Counted from the stretch's first letter, positions 17,224-26,294 are shown. The stretch is 64,000 nucleotides of DNA from Olleya sediminilitoris (GCF_016785945.1 NZ_JAEMEF010000015.1:21784-85783), one strand, 5' to 3'. The notes: a model not told the origin generated them from the sequence alone. Made by a program: numbers and translations.

Positions 17224-17619
17224 ATGTCTGTACAACCACCTTCGCATCTTTCGGATTTGCCAATTTATAAGCAAGCTATGCAGATTTTTGTGCTATCTAG
17301 AAGTATTTCTAGTTATTTAAGTCAAGACTTATCTTACTTATATGACGACGGAACAGAAGATGCTAATATTTATTTTTCTGGCGACCTAGTACAACATTCA
17401 GAATCTCTTGCTCCAGAAATTATTAATGCCGAATTAGAGCATTGTCAAGACAAGAAGCATAGACATATTGCTTCTGTAGTTAGATTAACTAACAGACTTT
17501 ATAAAAACTGTAATCGTTTAGAAACTTGCAATAGTAACGGTAAAGATTATGTCCCAATATTAAAAAGAGAAATCAGAAAGTTTAGAAAACTTCAGACTAC
17601 CTGGATGCTAACTCTTTAA
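17224..17619 (+). CDS. Conserved hypothetical helical protein
   Basis: A 131-residue, probably all-helical cytoplasmic protein. The middle (SYLSQDLSYLYDDGTEDANIYFSGDLVQHSESLAPEI, shortened here) and the basic C-terminal helix have the look of a four-helix bundle. I do not recognise a family or function. No signal peptide or membrane helix is present. It converges with the DEAD-like gene, leaving 9 bases between the stops. Confidence 0.6.
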   Translation: MSVQPPSHLSDLPIYKQAMQIFVLSRSISSYLSQDLSYLYDDGTEDANIYFSGDLVQHSESLAPEIINAELEHCQDKKHRHIASVVRLTNRLYKNCNRLETCNSNGKDYVPILKREIRKFRKLQTTWMLTL

Positions 17620-17628
17620 GTATTAAAC

Positions 17629-18243
17629 TTAACTAAAATCAACAACTCTTGCGTTGTACATAAATGAATCTTGAAATGCTTTAAGTTTTGGATTAAAAGT
17701 TTCAGAAAAGATTGCAAATTTAGCTTTCGGTACACTTTCACTTAATCTTAAAACATAGTTATGTAAATTGTTTCGTGCAATAAAATCTGCATCATGAATC
17801 ATAAACAACTGCAGTTCTCCTAAATGCAAACTATTTAAATGGTATAATTTACTTAGTCGTTTTGGTGTTGAAATTAAAACATCAACGCCATAATACACTT
17901 CCTCACGTTGTTTTTCTAAATCATATTCCTCGTAAGCACAATACACACGTAAGTCTGTTCTTTTAGTAAAAACATCAAAACGCTCTTTTAAATCTAAAGC
18001 TGCCTGTTTGTCTTTAACTACAACCAAAGCTCTTGGAGAGTCTTCAAATGCTTCGGCTCCTAATTTTTGAATAGCACTAATAATCATAGCTGTTGTTTTA
18101 CCACAACCTTTTGGTCCTATTGCATACACATCATTACCTCCTTTAATTAAAGGCATAACTTGTTTTTGAAATGCATTTGTAGTTTCTAAACCTGCTTTTT
18201 CAATATTTTCTTTAAGTGAAGGATGGTATTTTTTAAAAGACAT
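17629..18243 (-). CDS. Single-domain DEAD/DEAH-like helicase protein
   Basis: A 204-residue protein covering only the first RecA-like domain of DEAD-box helicases. Visible motifs: Q-motif-like region with AFQKQVMPLI, Walker A GPKGCGKTTA (about 41-50), motif Ib STPKRL, motif II as HDAD rather than DEAD, and motif III as SET rather than SAT. The helicase C-terminal domain is absent, and the gene ends cleanly, so this looks like a real short family rather than a recent truncation. ATP binding is plausible; unwinding is unlikely without a partner. It follows the sigma-factor gene by about 58 bases on the same strand. Confidence 0.7.
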   Translation of the reverse strand: MSFKKYHPSLKENIEKAGLETTNAFQKQVMPLIKGGNDVYAIGPKGCGKTTAMIISAIQKLGAEAFEDSPRALVVVKDKQAALDLKERFDVFTKRTDLRVYCAYEEYDLEKQREEVYYGVDVLISTPKRLSKLYHLNSLHLGELQLFMIHDADFIARNNLHNYVLRLSESVPKAKFAIFSETFNPKLKAFQDSFMYNARVVDFS

Positions 18244-18301
18244 GTCTTGTATAATATTATAAGTAAAATATGGTAAAAACCATAGTTTACAAAGATACTA
18301 A

Positions 18302-18841
18302 TTAATGACACATTTTGCAGTCTGCTTTGTCTTTAACTTCTCCAACCAAAAATCCTTGGTCATTAATTACAAAATCACAACAGTCTACAAAACCTTGAAC
18401 AATCATTTTTCGACCACGTTGTATTTGAGACTTAACCGTTGGCAAAGCTAAATTTAATTGGTTTGCTATTTGCTGTTGTTTTAATCCTTTTATGTCGCTT
18501 AAAAATAAAGGATCTCTGTATTTTTTTGGTAAGCTTTTAATAATACCTGGTAAGCAATCGGCTTCAGTATGTTCTAACTTTTGTTCTTCAAAAACAAAGT
18601 CTTCTTCTGTAGTTTCATACACTATTTTTTTACTTCTAAAATAATCTAAAACCGTATATCTAGCAATCGAGAACACCCAAGATTTAAGCTTATCTTCCTC
18701 TTTTAGCGTGTTTAATTTAGTGTGTACCTTTATAAAGGTTTCTTGTAACAAATCTTCTGTAATTACTTCATCTTTCACTTTACTAAAAATAAAATATTTG
18801 ATATCGTCAGCATGTAATTTCCAAATGTCTTGAGTATCCAT
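18302..18841 (-). CDS. sigZ: SigZ-type ECF RNA polymerase sigma factor
   Basis: A 179-residue group IV sigma factor. Region 2 is around residues 10-75 (ITEDLLQETFIKVHTKL, SWVFSIARYTVLDYFR) and region 4 around 100-150 (LPKKYRDPLFLSDIKGLKQQQIANQL). The extended C-terminus carries cysteines: CC at 154-155 and CKMCH at 175-179, the tail typical of the SigZ family. The tail probably binds metal or senses redox state, replacing a separate anti-sigma factor; this is inference. No anti-sigma gene is adjacent. Upstream on the same strand lies a Cys-rich peptide gene with an ECF-like promoter. Confidence 0.85.
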   Translation of the reverse strand: MDTQDIWKLHADDIKYFIFSKVKDEVITEDLLQETFIKVHTKLNTLKEEDKLKSWVFSIARYTVLDYFRSKKIVYETTEEDFVFEEQKLEHTEADCLPGIIKSLPKKYRDPLFLSDIKGLKQQQIANQLNLALPTVKSQIQRGRKMIVQGFVDCCDFVINDQGFLVGEVKDKADCKMCH

Positions 18842-18920
18842 AATTATGTATTAAAAGAAACGCTAATCTTAGTATAAAATTACTAAAACTAGCGTTATTA
18901 ATATCTGTTTTAAGTCTTAC

Positions 18921-19022
18921 TTAACAATTACAAGTCGTACAAGTACAATTCTCGCAAGTGCAGTTTTGACAATTTCCTTTAGCGCAACCATCACAGTTAC
19001 ATGTGCATTCTATATTTTTCAT
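18921..19022 (-). CDS. 33-residue metallothionein-like cysteine-rich peptide
   Basis: The frame from ATG at 19022 to TAA at 18921 encodes 33 residues with 11 cysteines, at positions 6, 8, 10, 13, 18, 21, 23, 26, 28, 31 and 33. They occur as repeated CxC and CxxC units, e.g. ECTCNCDGC and ENCTCTTCNC. There is no signal peptide, and apart from the cysteines the peptide is mostly Asn, Thr and small residues. Such spacing is what metallothioneins use to bind Zn, Cu or Cd clusters. It lies 79 bases upstream of the SigZ gene, with an ECF-like promoter immediately in front. Too short for default gene finders, but the composition is far from random. Confidence 0.75.
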   Translation of the reverse strand: MKNIECTCNCDGCAKGNCQNCTCENCTCTTCNC

Positions 19023-19048
19023 ATTATTTGTTTTTAATGTTCATATAA

Positions 19049-19076
19049 TAGACGGAAGAAACACTAAAAAGATGCA
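19049..19076 (-). promoter_or_regulatory. ECF-type promoter in front of the Cys-rich peptide and sigZ
   Basis: On the minus strand TGCATC (19076-19071) and CGTCTA (19054-19049) are separated by exactly 16 bases, with a T-run after the first box. This matches the general ECF layout (a -35 box, 16-base spacer, CGTC-type -10). The -10 box is about 27 bases before the peptide ATG. It is a candidate autoregulatory promoter. Confidence 0.5.
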
Positions 19077-19104
19077 AAAATTCAGAACTTTTTTTAAAAT
19101 GAAA

Positions 19105-19578
19105 TTATTCCACTTGTATTATAGCGTCATGTAAGATTGGAAAATTACAAGAATTAGCAATAAAACACAGTTGATTAGCTTTACTATGAAGGCTTTGTGC
19201 TAACTCTTTTTGAGTTTCATTTTTTATAGTCACTACAGGTTTTAATCGTACTATTTTAAAACTTCCGCTTCCTGAAGCCAATACTTCTAGATCACCTTCA
19301 GCGTCATCTGTATAGCTTAAAACTTCAATATTATGTTGTGCACAGATATATAAATAAGACATCATATGACAAGAAGCTAAAGCCGACAATAATAAATCTT
19401 CAGGGTTGTATAACGTATCATCTCCTCTAAAAATTTTTGCTGCAGACACGGATAAATCCGAAACTTTATTAGCAATCGTTACTTTATGATTTCTACTAAA
19501 AGTCCTTGGGTTACTTGTACTTTCTCCTTTGTTAATTGTCCAATTTACTTCTGCTTTAAAGGTGTGTTTCATTGACAT
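19105..19578 (-). CDS. OsmC/Ohr family protein
   Basis: A 157-residue OsmC-fold protein. LLLSALASCHMMSYLYICA gives the conserved first cysteine (Cys70), and LCFIANSC gives the second (Cys138). The pair reduces organic or fatty-acid hydroperoxides in OsmC/Ohr enzymes. The start may be the first ATG (19578) or the third codon (19572). It is cytoplasmic. The gene lies just upstream of the Cys-rich peptide on the same strand, which links it by position to thiol/metal stress. It is separated from icmF by a terminator. Confidence 0.88.
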   Translation of the reverse strand: MSMKHTFKAEVNWTINKGESTSNPRTFSRNHKVTIANKVSDLSVSAAKIFRGDDTLYNPEDLLLSALASCHMMSYLYICAQHNIEVLSYTDDAEGDLEVLASGSGSFKIVRLKPVVTIKNETQKELAQSLHSKANQLCFIANSCNFPILHDAIIQVE

Positions 19579-19593
19579 ATTTTTATTGAAAGT

Positions 19594-19625
19594 AAAAAAA
19601 GCGTTTCAATTTGAAACGCTTTTTT
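19594..19625 (-). terminator. Terminator between icmF and osmC-like gene
   Basis: GCGTTTCAA and TTGAAACGC (19601-19609, 19611-19619) are flanked by A and T runs, giving a 15-bp stem and poly-U on either strand. It would end the icmF transcript coming from the right. Confidence 0.85.
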
Positions 19626-19679
19626 GTTTAATGTATTGCTATTCTTTGCTATACTCAAAATAACAAAAGTTATAATGAG

Positions 19680-19738
19680 ATCCCAAAACAAATTTGGGAT
19701 AAGTGATTCACGCTCTTTTTTCAAGAAAGAAAAAAGAG
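19680..19738. repeat. Palindromic repeat pair downstream of icmF
   Basis: Two perfect hairpins in tandem: ATCCCAAA / TTTGGGAT at 19680-19700 and CTCTTTTTTC / GAAAAAAGAG at 19713-19738. The first has the same design (GAGATCCYRAA, short loop, mirror arm) as the hairpin inside icmF at 21695-21715. This suggests a dispersed intergenic repeat family; copy number must be checked in the whole genome. Confidence 0.55.
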
Positions 19739-19747
19739 GTTCTCTGC

Positions 19748-22700
19748 TTACATGTTTCTGCGATACTGACCACCAACTTCAAACAACGCTGAAGTAATTT
19801 CACCTAAACTACACACTTTACAGACATCCATTAGGGCTTCAAAAATATTCTCGTTATTAATGGCTTTGTGCTGTAAATCTTTAAGCATCGCTTTAGTATC
19901 ATTTGCTTTATGCAAATTCTCTAAAGTTTTTATCTGGAATTGCTTCTCTTCTTCTGTTGCTCTAATGACTTCCGCAGGAATTACTGTTGGCGAACCTTTA
20001 GAACTTAAAAACGTATTTACTCCAACAATTGGGAATTTTCCGTTATGTTTTAACGTTTCATAATATAAACTCTCTTCTTGAATTTTACTACGTTGGTACA
20101 TGGTTTCCATAGCTCCTAAAACACCACCACGTTCTGTAATTCTGTCAAATTCTTGTAAAACTGCTTCTTCAACTAAATCGGTTAATTCTTCAATAATAAA
20201 AGAACCTTGAATTGGATTTTCGTTTTTATTCAGTCCTAATTCTTTATTTATAATTAATTGAATAGCCATTGCACGTCTAACCGATTCTTCAGTTGGTGTT
20301 GTAATAGCTTCGTCGTACGCATTGGTGTGTAATGAGTTACAATTATCGTAAATAGCATACAAAGCTTGTAGCGTTGTACGTATATCATTAAAGTCAATTT
20401 CTTGAGCGTGTAAACTACGTCCAGACGTTTGAATATGGTATTTAAGCATTTGTGCTCTTGCATTTGCACCATACTTGTGCTTCATTGCTTTTGCCCAAAT
20501 TTTTCTGGCAACGCGACCAATTACTGCATATTCTGGATCAATTCCGTTTGAGAAAAAGAACGATAAGTTTGGTCCAAATTTATTGATGTCCATACCACGA
20601 CTTAAATAATATTCCACGTAAGTGAAACCATTAGATAACGTCAATGCTAATTGTGTAATTGGGTTGGCTCCTGCTTCTGCAATGTGATATCCAGAGATAG
20701 AAACCGAATAGAAATTACGCACATTATTCTCAATAAAATACTCTTGTACATCTCCCATTAATCGTAATGCGAATTCAGTAGAGAAAATACATGTGTTTTG
20801 TGCTTGATCTTCTTTTAAAATATCTGCTTGAACGGTTCCTCTTACTTGTGCAATGGTATTCTTTTTAATCTCTGCATACACATCTGCTGGTAGTACTTGA
20901 TCACCAGTAACACCTAAAAGCATCAATCCTAAACCGTTGTTTCCTTCAGGTAAATCGCCATTATAAGTAGGACGTTCTTTATCTTTATAAAGCTTCGCTA
21001 TTTTTGCTTCAACTTCTTTTTCAAGACTATTTTCTTTAATGTAAAATTCACATTGTTGATCTATGGCAGCATTCATAAAGAAACCTAACAACATTGGTGC
21101 TGGTCCATTAATAGTCATACTTACCGACGTCATTACATTGGCTAAATCGAAACCAGAATATAATTTTTTAGCATCGTCTAAACAGCAAATTGAAACTCCT
21201 GCATTACCAATTTTACCGTAGATATCTGGACGTAAATCTGGATCGTTTCCGTATAATGTTACACTATCAAAAGCAGTCGATAAACGTTTTGCTGGTAAAC
21301 CTGCACTTACGTAGTGAAAACGTCTATTAGTACGCTCTGGTCCACCTTCTCCTGCAAACATACGTGCTGGATCTTCACCTGTACGTTTAAATGGATATAA
21401 TCCTGAAGTATATGGGAATTCTCCTGGTACATTTTCTTGCAACGTCCAACGTAATAAATCTCCCCAAGCTTGGTATTTTGGTAAAGCTACACGCGGAATT
21501 TGTAAGTGAGATAATGACTCAGAATGTGTTTCAATTTTAATCTCTTTATCTCTTACTTTAAACGTATAAATTGGATTTTTATATTTGTTTACCTTTTCAT
21601 CCCAACCAGTAATAACTTCCCAATTGTATGGATCCAAGTTTAATTTAACACGGTCAAATTCTGCAATAAGTAACTTTATAAAGTCTTTATTGTCATCCTG
21701 AACTTGCTTCAGGATCTCATCTTGATCCAGTCCTTGCTTACCAATAAGAGACATTTCGACTGCGCTCGATGTGACATCCATTACTGAACAAATAGTTTTA
21801 TAAATTCCGTAAAGTTTTTGAGCAACTTCAACCTGAGTGTTAGCAGTTTTATCATAAGCACGATTATTTTCCGCAATTTCAGATAAATAACGTGTTCTAC
21901 TTGGAGGTATTACAAAAATCTTCTCGCTCATTTCATCAGAAATATGGAAGGTAGATTTTAAGTCTGAATCTGCTTTTTCAACCAACTTATCCATGATGGC
22001 TTTGTATAGCGTATTCATTCCTGGATCGTTAAATTGCGACGCAATGGTACCGTAAACAGGTAATTCTTCTTGAGGTGTATCCCAAAGATTATTGTTACGC
22101 ATGTATTGTTTTTTTACATCACGTAAAGCATCTAAAGATCCTCGTTTATCAAACTTATTAATGGCTACTAGATCTGCAAAATCTAGCATATCAATTTTTT
22201 CTAATTGTGTTGCAGCACCAAATTCTGGTGTCATAACATAAAGAGAAACATCAGAATGCTCAATAATTTCGGTATCCGATTGTCCAATTCCTGAAGTTTC
22301 TAGGATGATTAAATCGTATTCGGCAGCTTTTAAAACCTCAACCGCTTCATTAACATATTTAGATAATGCTAAGTTAGATTGACGCGTCGCCAAACTACGC
22401 ATATATACTCTTGGAGAATTGATAGCATTCATACGAATACGATCTCCTAAAAGTGCACCTCCTGTTTTACGTTTAGAAGGATCTACAGACACTAAACCAA
22501 TGGTTTTTTCTGGAAAATCTATTAAAAAACGACGAACTAATTCGTCAACCAAACTAGATTTTCCTGCGCCTCCAGTTCCTGTAATTCCTAAGACTGGTGT
22601 TTTTGAAGCTTTATTTTTATTGTGAATTTTATCTAAAGTGTCTTTTGCAACTTCTGGGAAATTTTCGGCAGAAGAAATCACTCTAGCAATTGCTTTTGGA

Positions 22701-23185
22701 TTTTTGGTTGGTAAAATATCTAATTCGCCATTTAAAGCATCTCCAATAGCAAAATCAGACTGTTCTACCAAATCATTAATCATACCTTGTAATCCCATTG
22801 CACGACCATCGTCTGGAGAATAGATTCTAGCAATACCATAATCCATAAGTTCTTTAATTTCGGAAGGAAGGATTACTCCTCCTCCACCTCCAAAAATCTT
22901 TATATGCTCTGCACCTCTTTCTTTTAAAAGATCGTACATATATTTAAAATACTCGTTATGACCACCTTGATATGAAGTCAAACAAATTGCATTTGCATCT
23001 TCTTGAATAGCTGTATTTACAACCTCATCTACACTTCTATCATGTCCTAAATGGATCACCTCTACTCCTGTAGATTGAATGATACGACGCATGATATTTA
23101 TCGAGGCATCGTGACCATCAAATAATGCTGCTGCAGTTACAATTCTAACTTTATGTTTTGGCTTATATGGTGTTGCTTGTGTCAT
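19748..23185 (-). CDS. icmF: Fused isobutyryl-CoA mutase IcmF
   Basis: A 1145-residue adenosylcobalamin-dependent acyl-CoA mutase fused to its GTPase chaperone. Residues about 12-145 are the B12-binding domain, with His25 in LFDGHDASI as the cobalt ligand. About 195-450 are a MeaB-like GTPase ([11 protein letters not shown], Walker A near 201-211, [25 protein letters not shown]). About 560-1145 hold the mutase barrel ([27 protein letters not shown]). The enzyme interconverts isobutyryl-CoA and butyryl-CoA or related pairs. It is about 50 residues longer than I expect for IcmF. Part of this is a palindromic repeat translated in frame at about residues 469-498, in the linker after the GTPase. 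Confidence 0.93.
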   Translation of the reverse strand: MTQATPYKPKHKVRIVTAAALFDGHDASINIMRRIIQSTGVEVIHLGHDRSVDEVVNTAIQEDANAICLTSYQGGHNEYFKYMYDLLKERGAEHIKIFGGGGGVILPSEIKELMDYGIARIYSPDDGRAMGLQGMINDLVEQSDFAIGDALNGELDILPTKNPKAIARVISSAENFPEVAKDTLDKIHNKNKASKTPVLGITGTGGAGKSSLVDELVRRFLIDFPEKTIGLVSVDPSKRKTGGALLGDRIRMNAINSPRVYMRSLATRQSNLALSKYVNEAVEVLKAAEYDLIILETSGIGQSDTEIIEHSDVSLYVMTPEFGAATQLEKIDMLDFADLVAINKFDKRGSLDALRDVKKQYMRNNNLWDTPQEELPVYGTIASQFNDPGMNTLYKAIMDKLVEKADSDLKSTFHISDEMSEKIFVIPPSRTRYLSEIAENNRAYDKTANTQVEVAQKLYGIYKTICSVMDVTSSAVEMSLIGKQGLDQDEILKQVQDDNKDFIKLLIAEFDRVKLNLDPYNWEVITGWDEKVNKYKNPIYTFKVRDKEIKIETHSESLSHLQIPRVALPKYQAWGDLLRWTLQENVPGEFPYTSGLYPFKRTGEDPARMFAGEGGPERTNRRFHYVSAGLPAKRLSTAFDSVTLYGNDPDLRPDIYGKIGNAGVSICCLDDAKKLYSGFDLANVMTSVSMTINGPAPMLLGFFMNAAIDQQCEFYIKENSLEKEVEAKIAKLYKDKERPTYNGDLPEGNNGLGLMLLGVTGDQVLPADVYAEIKKNTIAQVRGTVQADILKEDQAQNTCIFSTEFALRLMGDVQEYFIENNVRNFYSVSISGYHIAEAGANPITQLALTLSNGFTYVEYYLSRGMDINKFGPNLSFFFSNGIDPEYAVIGRVARKIWAKAMKHKYGANARAQMLKYHIQTSGRSLHAQEIDFNDIRTTLQALYAIYDNCNSLHTNAYDEAITTPTEESVRRAMAIQLIINKELGLNKNENPIQGSFIIEELTDLVEEAVLQEFDRITERGGVLGAMETMYQRSKIQEESLYYETLKHNGKFPIVGVNTFLSSKGSPTVIPAEVIRATEEEKQFQIKTLENLHKANDTKAMLKDLQHKAINNENIFEALMDVCKVCSLGEITSALFEVGGQYRRNM
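21691..21779. repeat. Dispersed palindromic repeat inserted in frame within icmF
   Basis: The plus strand reads TGTCATCCTGAACTTGCTTC at 21691 and ends with TTTCGACTGCGCTCGATGTG around 21754-21773. ATCCTGAA / TTCAGGAT (21695-21702, 21708-21715) is a perfect 8-bp hairpin. Such GTCATCCTGAA / TTTCGACTGCGCTC pieces are, as I recall, common intergenic repeats in Flavobacteriaceae. Here they encode about 30 residues ([20 protein letters not shown] and ten more) between two conserved parts of the mutase without breaking the frame. Confidence 0.6.
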
Positions 23186-23328
23186 TCTTAAAATATAATC
23201 TGTTTTAGACTTGCAATTTACGGAATATTCAAAAATATTGCTATATAATCTGTAATTATCTAAAAGTTAAAAGCAAAAATAATAGCCTTGTAATTTTAGA
23301 CTAAATTAGTAGTCAATATGTTATCAAA

Positions 23329-24183
23329 ATGAAAAAACTTACTATACTTATAAATTGTGATGATCAATCAGGAATTATTGCAACAGTGACCAATTTTATT
23401 GCTAATAACAACGGTAACATTGTATATATAGATCAACATGTAGACAGAGAACAAGACATATTTTTTATGCGTTTGGAAGGTGAATTTGAAACCGATCATT
23501 TTGATATAGATGCGTTTAAAAACAACTTTAAAATAAATCTAGCTGAACATTTTAAAATGAAATGGCGCATTTATGAAGCTAATAACAAACCTAAAATGGC
23601 ATTGTTTGTATCCAAATACGACCACTGCTTGTATGATATATTAGGTCGTTATAATTCTGGTGAGTTAGATTTAGAAATTCCGTTTATTGTTAGTAACCAT
23701 AATACTTTAAGACCTATTGCAGATAGCTTTAACATTCCGTTTTACCATATTCCTGTTACAAAAGATACTAAAGCTGAAGCTGAGGATGCGCAATTAAAAT
23801 TATGCAAAACTTTTGATATAGATTTTATAGTACTTGCACGTTACATGCAAATTGTATCTAGCAAAATTATAGACCAATATCCAAACAAGGTAATAAACAT
23901 ACATCACTCGTTTTTACCTGCTTTTGTTGGTGCCAAACCTTATCATTCTGCTTACAAAAGAGGTGTGAAAATTATTGGAGCAACAAGTCATTATGTGACC
24001 GAGGAATTAGATGCTGGCCCAATTATTGAACAAGATGTAACACGAGTATCACATACACACGCCATAGAAGATTTAATTGCCAAAGGACGTGATCTGGAAA
24101 AAATAGTGTTGGCTAATGCCATAAAGCTTCATCTTAAACGAAAAGTAATGGTGTTTAATAATAAGACTGTAATTTTTTCTTAA
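23329..24183 (+). CDS. purU: Formyltetrahydrofolate deformylase
   Basis: A 284-residue enzyme that hydrolyses 10-formyl-THF to formate and THF, balancing one-carbon units and supplying formate. Residues 1-80 form an ACT domain (ILINCDDQSGIIATVTNFI). About 90-280 form the formyltransferase-like domain, with the active-site region INIHHSFLPAFVGAKPYHSA and LDAGPIIEQDV. The His and Asp of HHSFLP / DAGPI match the catalytic set. Length and domain order are normal. Confidence 0.95.
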   Translation: MKKLTILINCDDQSGIIATVTNFIANNNGNIVYIDQHVDREQDIFFMRLEGEFETDHFDIDAFKNNFKINLAEHFKMKWRIYEANNKPKMALFVSKYDHCLYDILGRYNSGELDLEIPFIVSNHNTLRPIADSFNIPFYHIPVTKDTKAEAEDAQLKLCKTFDIDFIVLARYMQIVSSKIIDQYPNKVINIHHSFLPAFVGAKPYHSAYKRGVKIIGATSHYVTEELDAGPIIEQDVTRVSHTHAIEDLIAKGRDLEKIVLANAIKLHLKRKVMVFNNKTVIFS

Positions 24184-24308
24184 AACAATAAATGATACTT
24201 ATTAGCAAGTATTTTCATTTAAATTAAATTATAGTTAACATAAAACGCAGTTTTTGCATAAAAAAAACATCATAAGATTAAGTATATTTACACCATAAAT
24301 TATAGAAC

Positions 24309-25010
24309 ATGAAAAAAATATTGACCTTTATTATTATTTTAAATTTTACTGCTTGTGCAGAATTACAACAGGTTGTTAACCAATTACCACAATCTGGAAG
24401 TGTTAGCGATTTAGATATTGCAGGCGGACTAAGACAAGCTTTGGACCTAGGTATTGACAAGCAAGTGACTAAACTAACCCAAACTGATGGTTTTTTTAAA
24501 AACGAATTAGTTAAAATTTTACTTCCTGAAGAATTACAAAAAGTAGACAAAGCTTTACGTGATATTGGATTAAGTAATTTAGCTGATGAAGGATTAAAAG
24601 TGTTAAACAGAGCTGCAGAAGATGCAGTAGGTGAAGCTACACCAATATTTGTAAATGCTGTTAAAGAGATTACATTTACTGATGCTAAAAACATATTATT
24701 AGGTAATAATGATGCTGCAACACAATACCTAACAAGTAAAACACAAACTGCTTTATATGACAAATTTAATCCTGTGATTAAAGCCTCTTTTGACAAGGTT
24801 GGAGCAGATCAAATCTGGTCTAATCTAATTAACAAATACAACGCTATACCTTTTACAAGTAATGTAAATCCTGACTTAACAGATTATGTTACAAGTGAGG
24901 CTTTAAAAGGTGTTTACACAATGATAGCTGTTGAAGAGCAAGAAATAAGAACTAAAGTTGGATCTAGAACCACAGCTTTATTACAGAAAGTATTTGCTTT
25001 ACAAGATTAA
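24309..25010 (+). CDS. DUF4197 family lipoprotein
   Basis: A 233-residue protein with a lipoprotein signal (MKKILTFIIILNFTAC, Cys16) and a mainly helical mature part. GGLRQALDLGIDKQVTKLTQTDGFF, LPEELQKVDKALRDIGLSNLAD (in part) and the C-terminal VGSRTTALLQKVF fit DUF4197, a proteobacterial and Bacteroidota family of unknown function. It is probably attached to a periplasmic-facing membrane. Confidence 0.8.
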   Translation: MKKILTFIIILNFTACAELQQVVNQLPQSGSVSDLDIAGGLRQALDLGIDKQVTKLTQTDGFFKNELVKILLPEELQKVDKALRDIGLSNLADEGLKVLNRAAEDAVGEATPIFVNAVKEITFTDAKNILLGNNDAATQYLTSKTQTALYDKFNPVIKASFDKVGADQIWSNLINKYNAIPFTSNVNPDLTDYVTSEALKGVYTMIAVEEQEIRTKVGSRTTALLQKVFALQD

Positions 25011-25078
25011 TCTTTAAGTTAATCTTAGAATAATATTTACTTAACATTTAAACTAAACTTATGTAAGATATTTGCAGC

Positions 25079-25171
25079 GTAAAAGAAAACTTCTCACAAC
25101 TTTCTTTTACTGAGTTAGTTTAGTTAGTTAATAGAGTCTGTTTTTTTGAGAAAGGAATAGACTCTTTTATT
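25079..25171 (+). ncRNA. Candidate small RNA or structured leader
   Basis: GTAAAAGAAA / TTTCTTTTAC (25079-25088, 25101-25110) form a perfect 10-bp hairpin. It is followed about 20 bases later by AGAGTCT / AGACTCT (25133-25139, 25159-25165) with a T-rich tail, which looks like a terminator. GATATTTG at 25067-25074 is one base off a TAnnTTTG promoter box. No open frame of note is present. It could be a free-standing sRNA or a leader of the downstream small gene. Confidence 0.35.
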
Positions 25172-25255
25172 TTTTACGATATTTTATAATGAATTATTTT
25201 TTTTATTTAAATAAAAAAAGTAATTTAATTATCTGAAAATCAAACAACTAAACTA

Positions 25256-25453
25256 ATGACTCGTAGAGACTTACTACAACAACATCAAAACAAGCTAAAC
25301 AAACGCTATAAACAGTTAGTTGAGCAAGCTTACAACTTACGTCAAACAGATCACGAAGCCAGTGATGTGTTTGCTTATAAAGCTATTAAAATTTTAGACA
25401 AACTAAATAGACTTAGTTATTTAGCCAGAGATGTTTCACAAACTGCCTCTTAA
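25256..25453 (+). CDS. Small helical protein (possible Lacal_2735 family)
   Basis: A 65-residue, highly charged, probably coiled-coil protein. KLNKRYKQLVEQAYNLRQTD, then EASDVFAYKAIKILDKLNRL, matches the pattern I remember for the short Lacal_2735-type family in Flavobacteriaceae. The function is unknown. The 3' end overlaps the convergent metal-receptor-like gene by 18 bases. Confidence 0.55.
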   Translation: MTRRDLLQQHQNKLNKRYKQLVEQAYNLRQTDHEASDVFAYKAIKILDKLNRLSYLARDVSQTAS

Positions 25454-26215
25454 TTGTTTAAAATAATTAAACGCCAAAATCAATCTTGATCCATACCACG
25501 AAAAATATTCGCCATCTACTAAAATTGTTTTTGTGTTTTTAAATTCGGTTTTATGCTTATCACTAAAAGGATAAGGCTCACTTGATAATAAAACTAAATC
25601 GGTTGACAGATTGTTATTTAACTCTTCTATACTAACCTCTGGATAACGACTAAGGTTAGCATAAACGTTTTCAAATTTATTTAATTCTAATAAATAATTA
25701 ATAAAAGTGCTATTTGCTGCAACCATCCAAGGATCTTTCCATATAAAGTAAGCCACTTTTAGCGTAGGTTTATCTTTTATATAGTTATTAAAATCTAATA
25801 CATTAGCCTCTATTTTAGTTACAATAACTTTTGCTTGATCTATTTTATTGAATATTTGACCATACTGATTGACTACCTCAACACAATCTTTAATTGTAAA
25901 AATATCTGAAACATGAACTTGACAAATGGATTGACAATCTTTAACAATGGCTTGCGTATTCTCTTCTTTATTACATAAAATCAAATCTGGTTTTAAAGCT
26001 TTAATTTTATCTAAATTAATCTGCTTTGTTCCGCCTACAATTTGTTTTTCTTTTTTTAAATGAATAGGATGCACACAAAACTTAGTCAAACCTACGATAC
26101 TATCTTCTAAACCTAAATCATATAACAATTCGGTTTGAGAAGGCACTAACGATATGATGCGTATTGGTGTAGCATCTATGTTAAGTGTATTACCTATTTG
26201 GTCTGTAAGTAGCAT
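25436..26215 (-). CDS. Helical-backbone metal-receptor (BtuF/TroA-like) protein
   Basis: A 259-residue protein with the substrate-binding fold of class III ABC binding proteins. RIISLVPSQTELLYDLGLEDSIVGLTKFC opens the domain; KIKALKPDLILCNKEENTQ and the long connecting helix follow. It has no signal peptide, so in contrast to BtuF or FhuD it would stay in the cytoplasm as written. Cytoplasmic members of this family are common in Bacteroidota, often labelled cobalamin-binding or iron transporter proteins. The ligand is unknown. Confidence 0.75.
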   Translation of the reverse strand: MLLTDQIGNTLNIDATPIRIISLVPSQTELLYDLGLEDSIVGLTKFCVHPIHLKKEKQIVGGTKQINLDKIKALKPDLILCNKEENTQAIVKDCQSICQVHVSDIFTIKDCVEVVNQYGQIFNKIDQAKVIVTKIEANVLDFNNYIKDKPTLKVAYFIWKDPWMVAANSTFINYLLELNKFENVYANLSRYPEVSIEELNNNLSTDLVLLSSEPYPFSDKHKTEFKNTKTILVDGEYFSWYGSRLILAFNYFKQLRGSL

Positions 26216-26294
26216 TTAGTTTTGGCTTAAAATAATAGTGATTTTTTAATATGAGATATTAAAATAAATTTAGCATGACAAAACATGCAATTGT

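Noticed and set aside
19680..19738. Terminator pair for icmF
   Set aside because: The hairpins could help end transcription, but a better terminator lies at 19594-19625 and the layout matches the dispersed repeat family.
24278..24796. 172-codon minus-strand frame opposite the DUF4197 gene
   Set aside because: The plus-strand gene has a clean lipoprotein signal and family motifs; the antisense frame has no recognisable domain.
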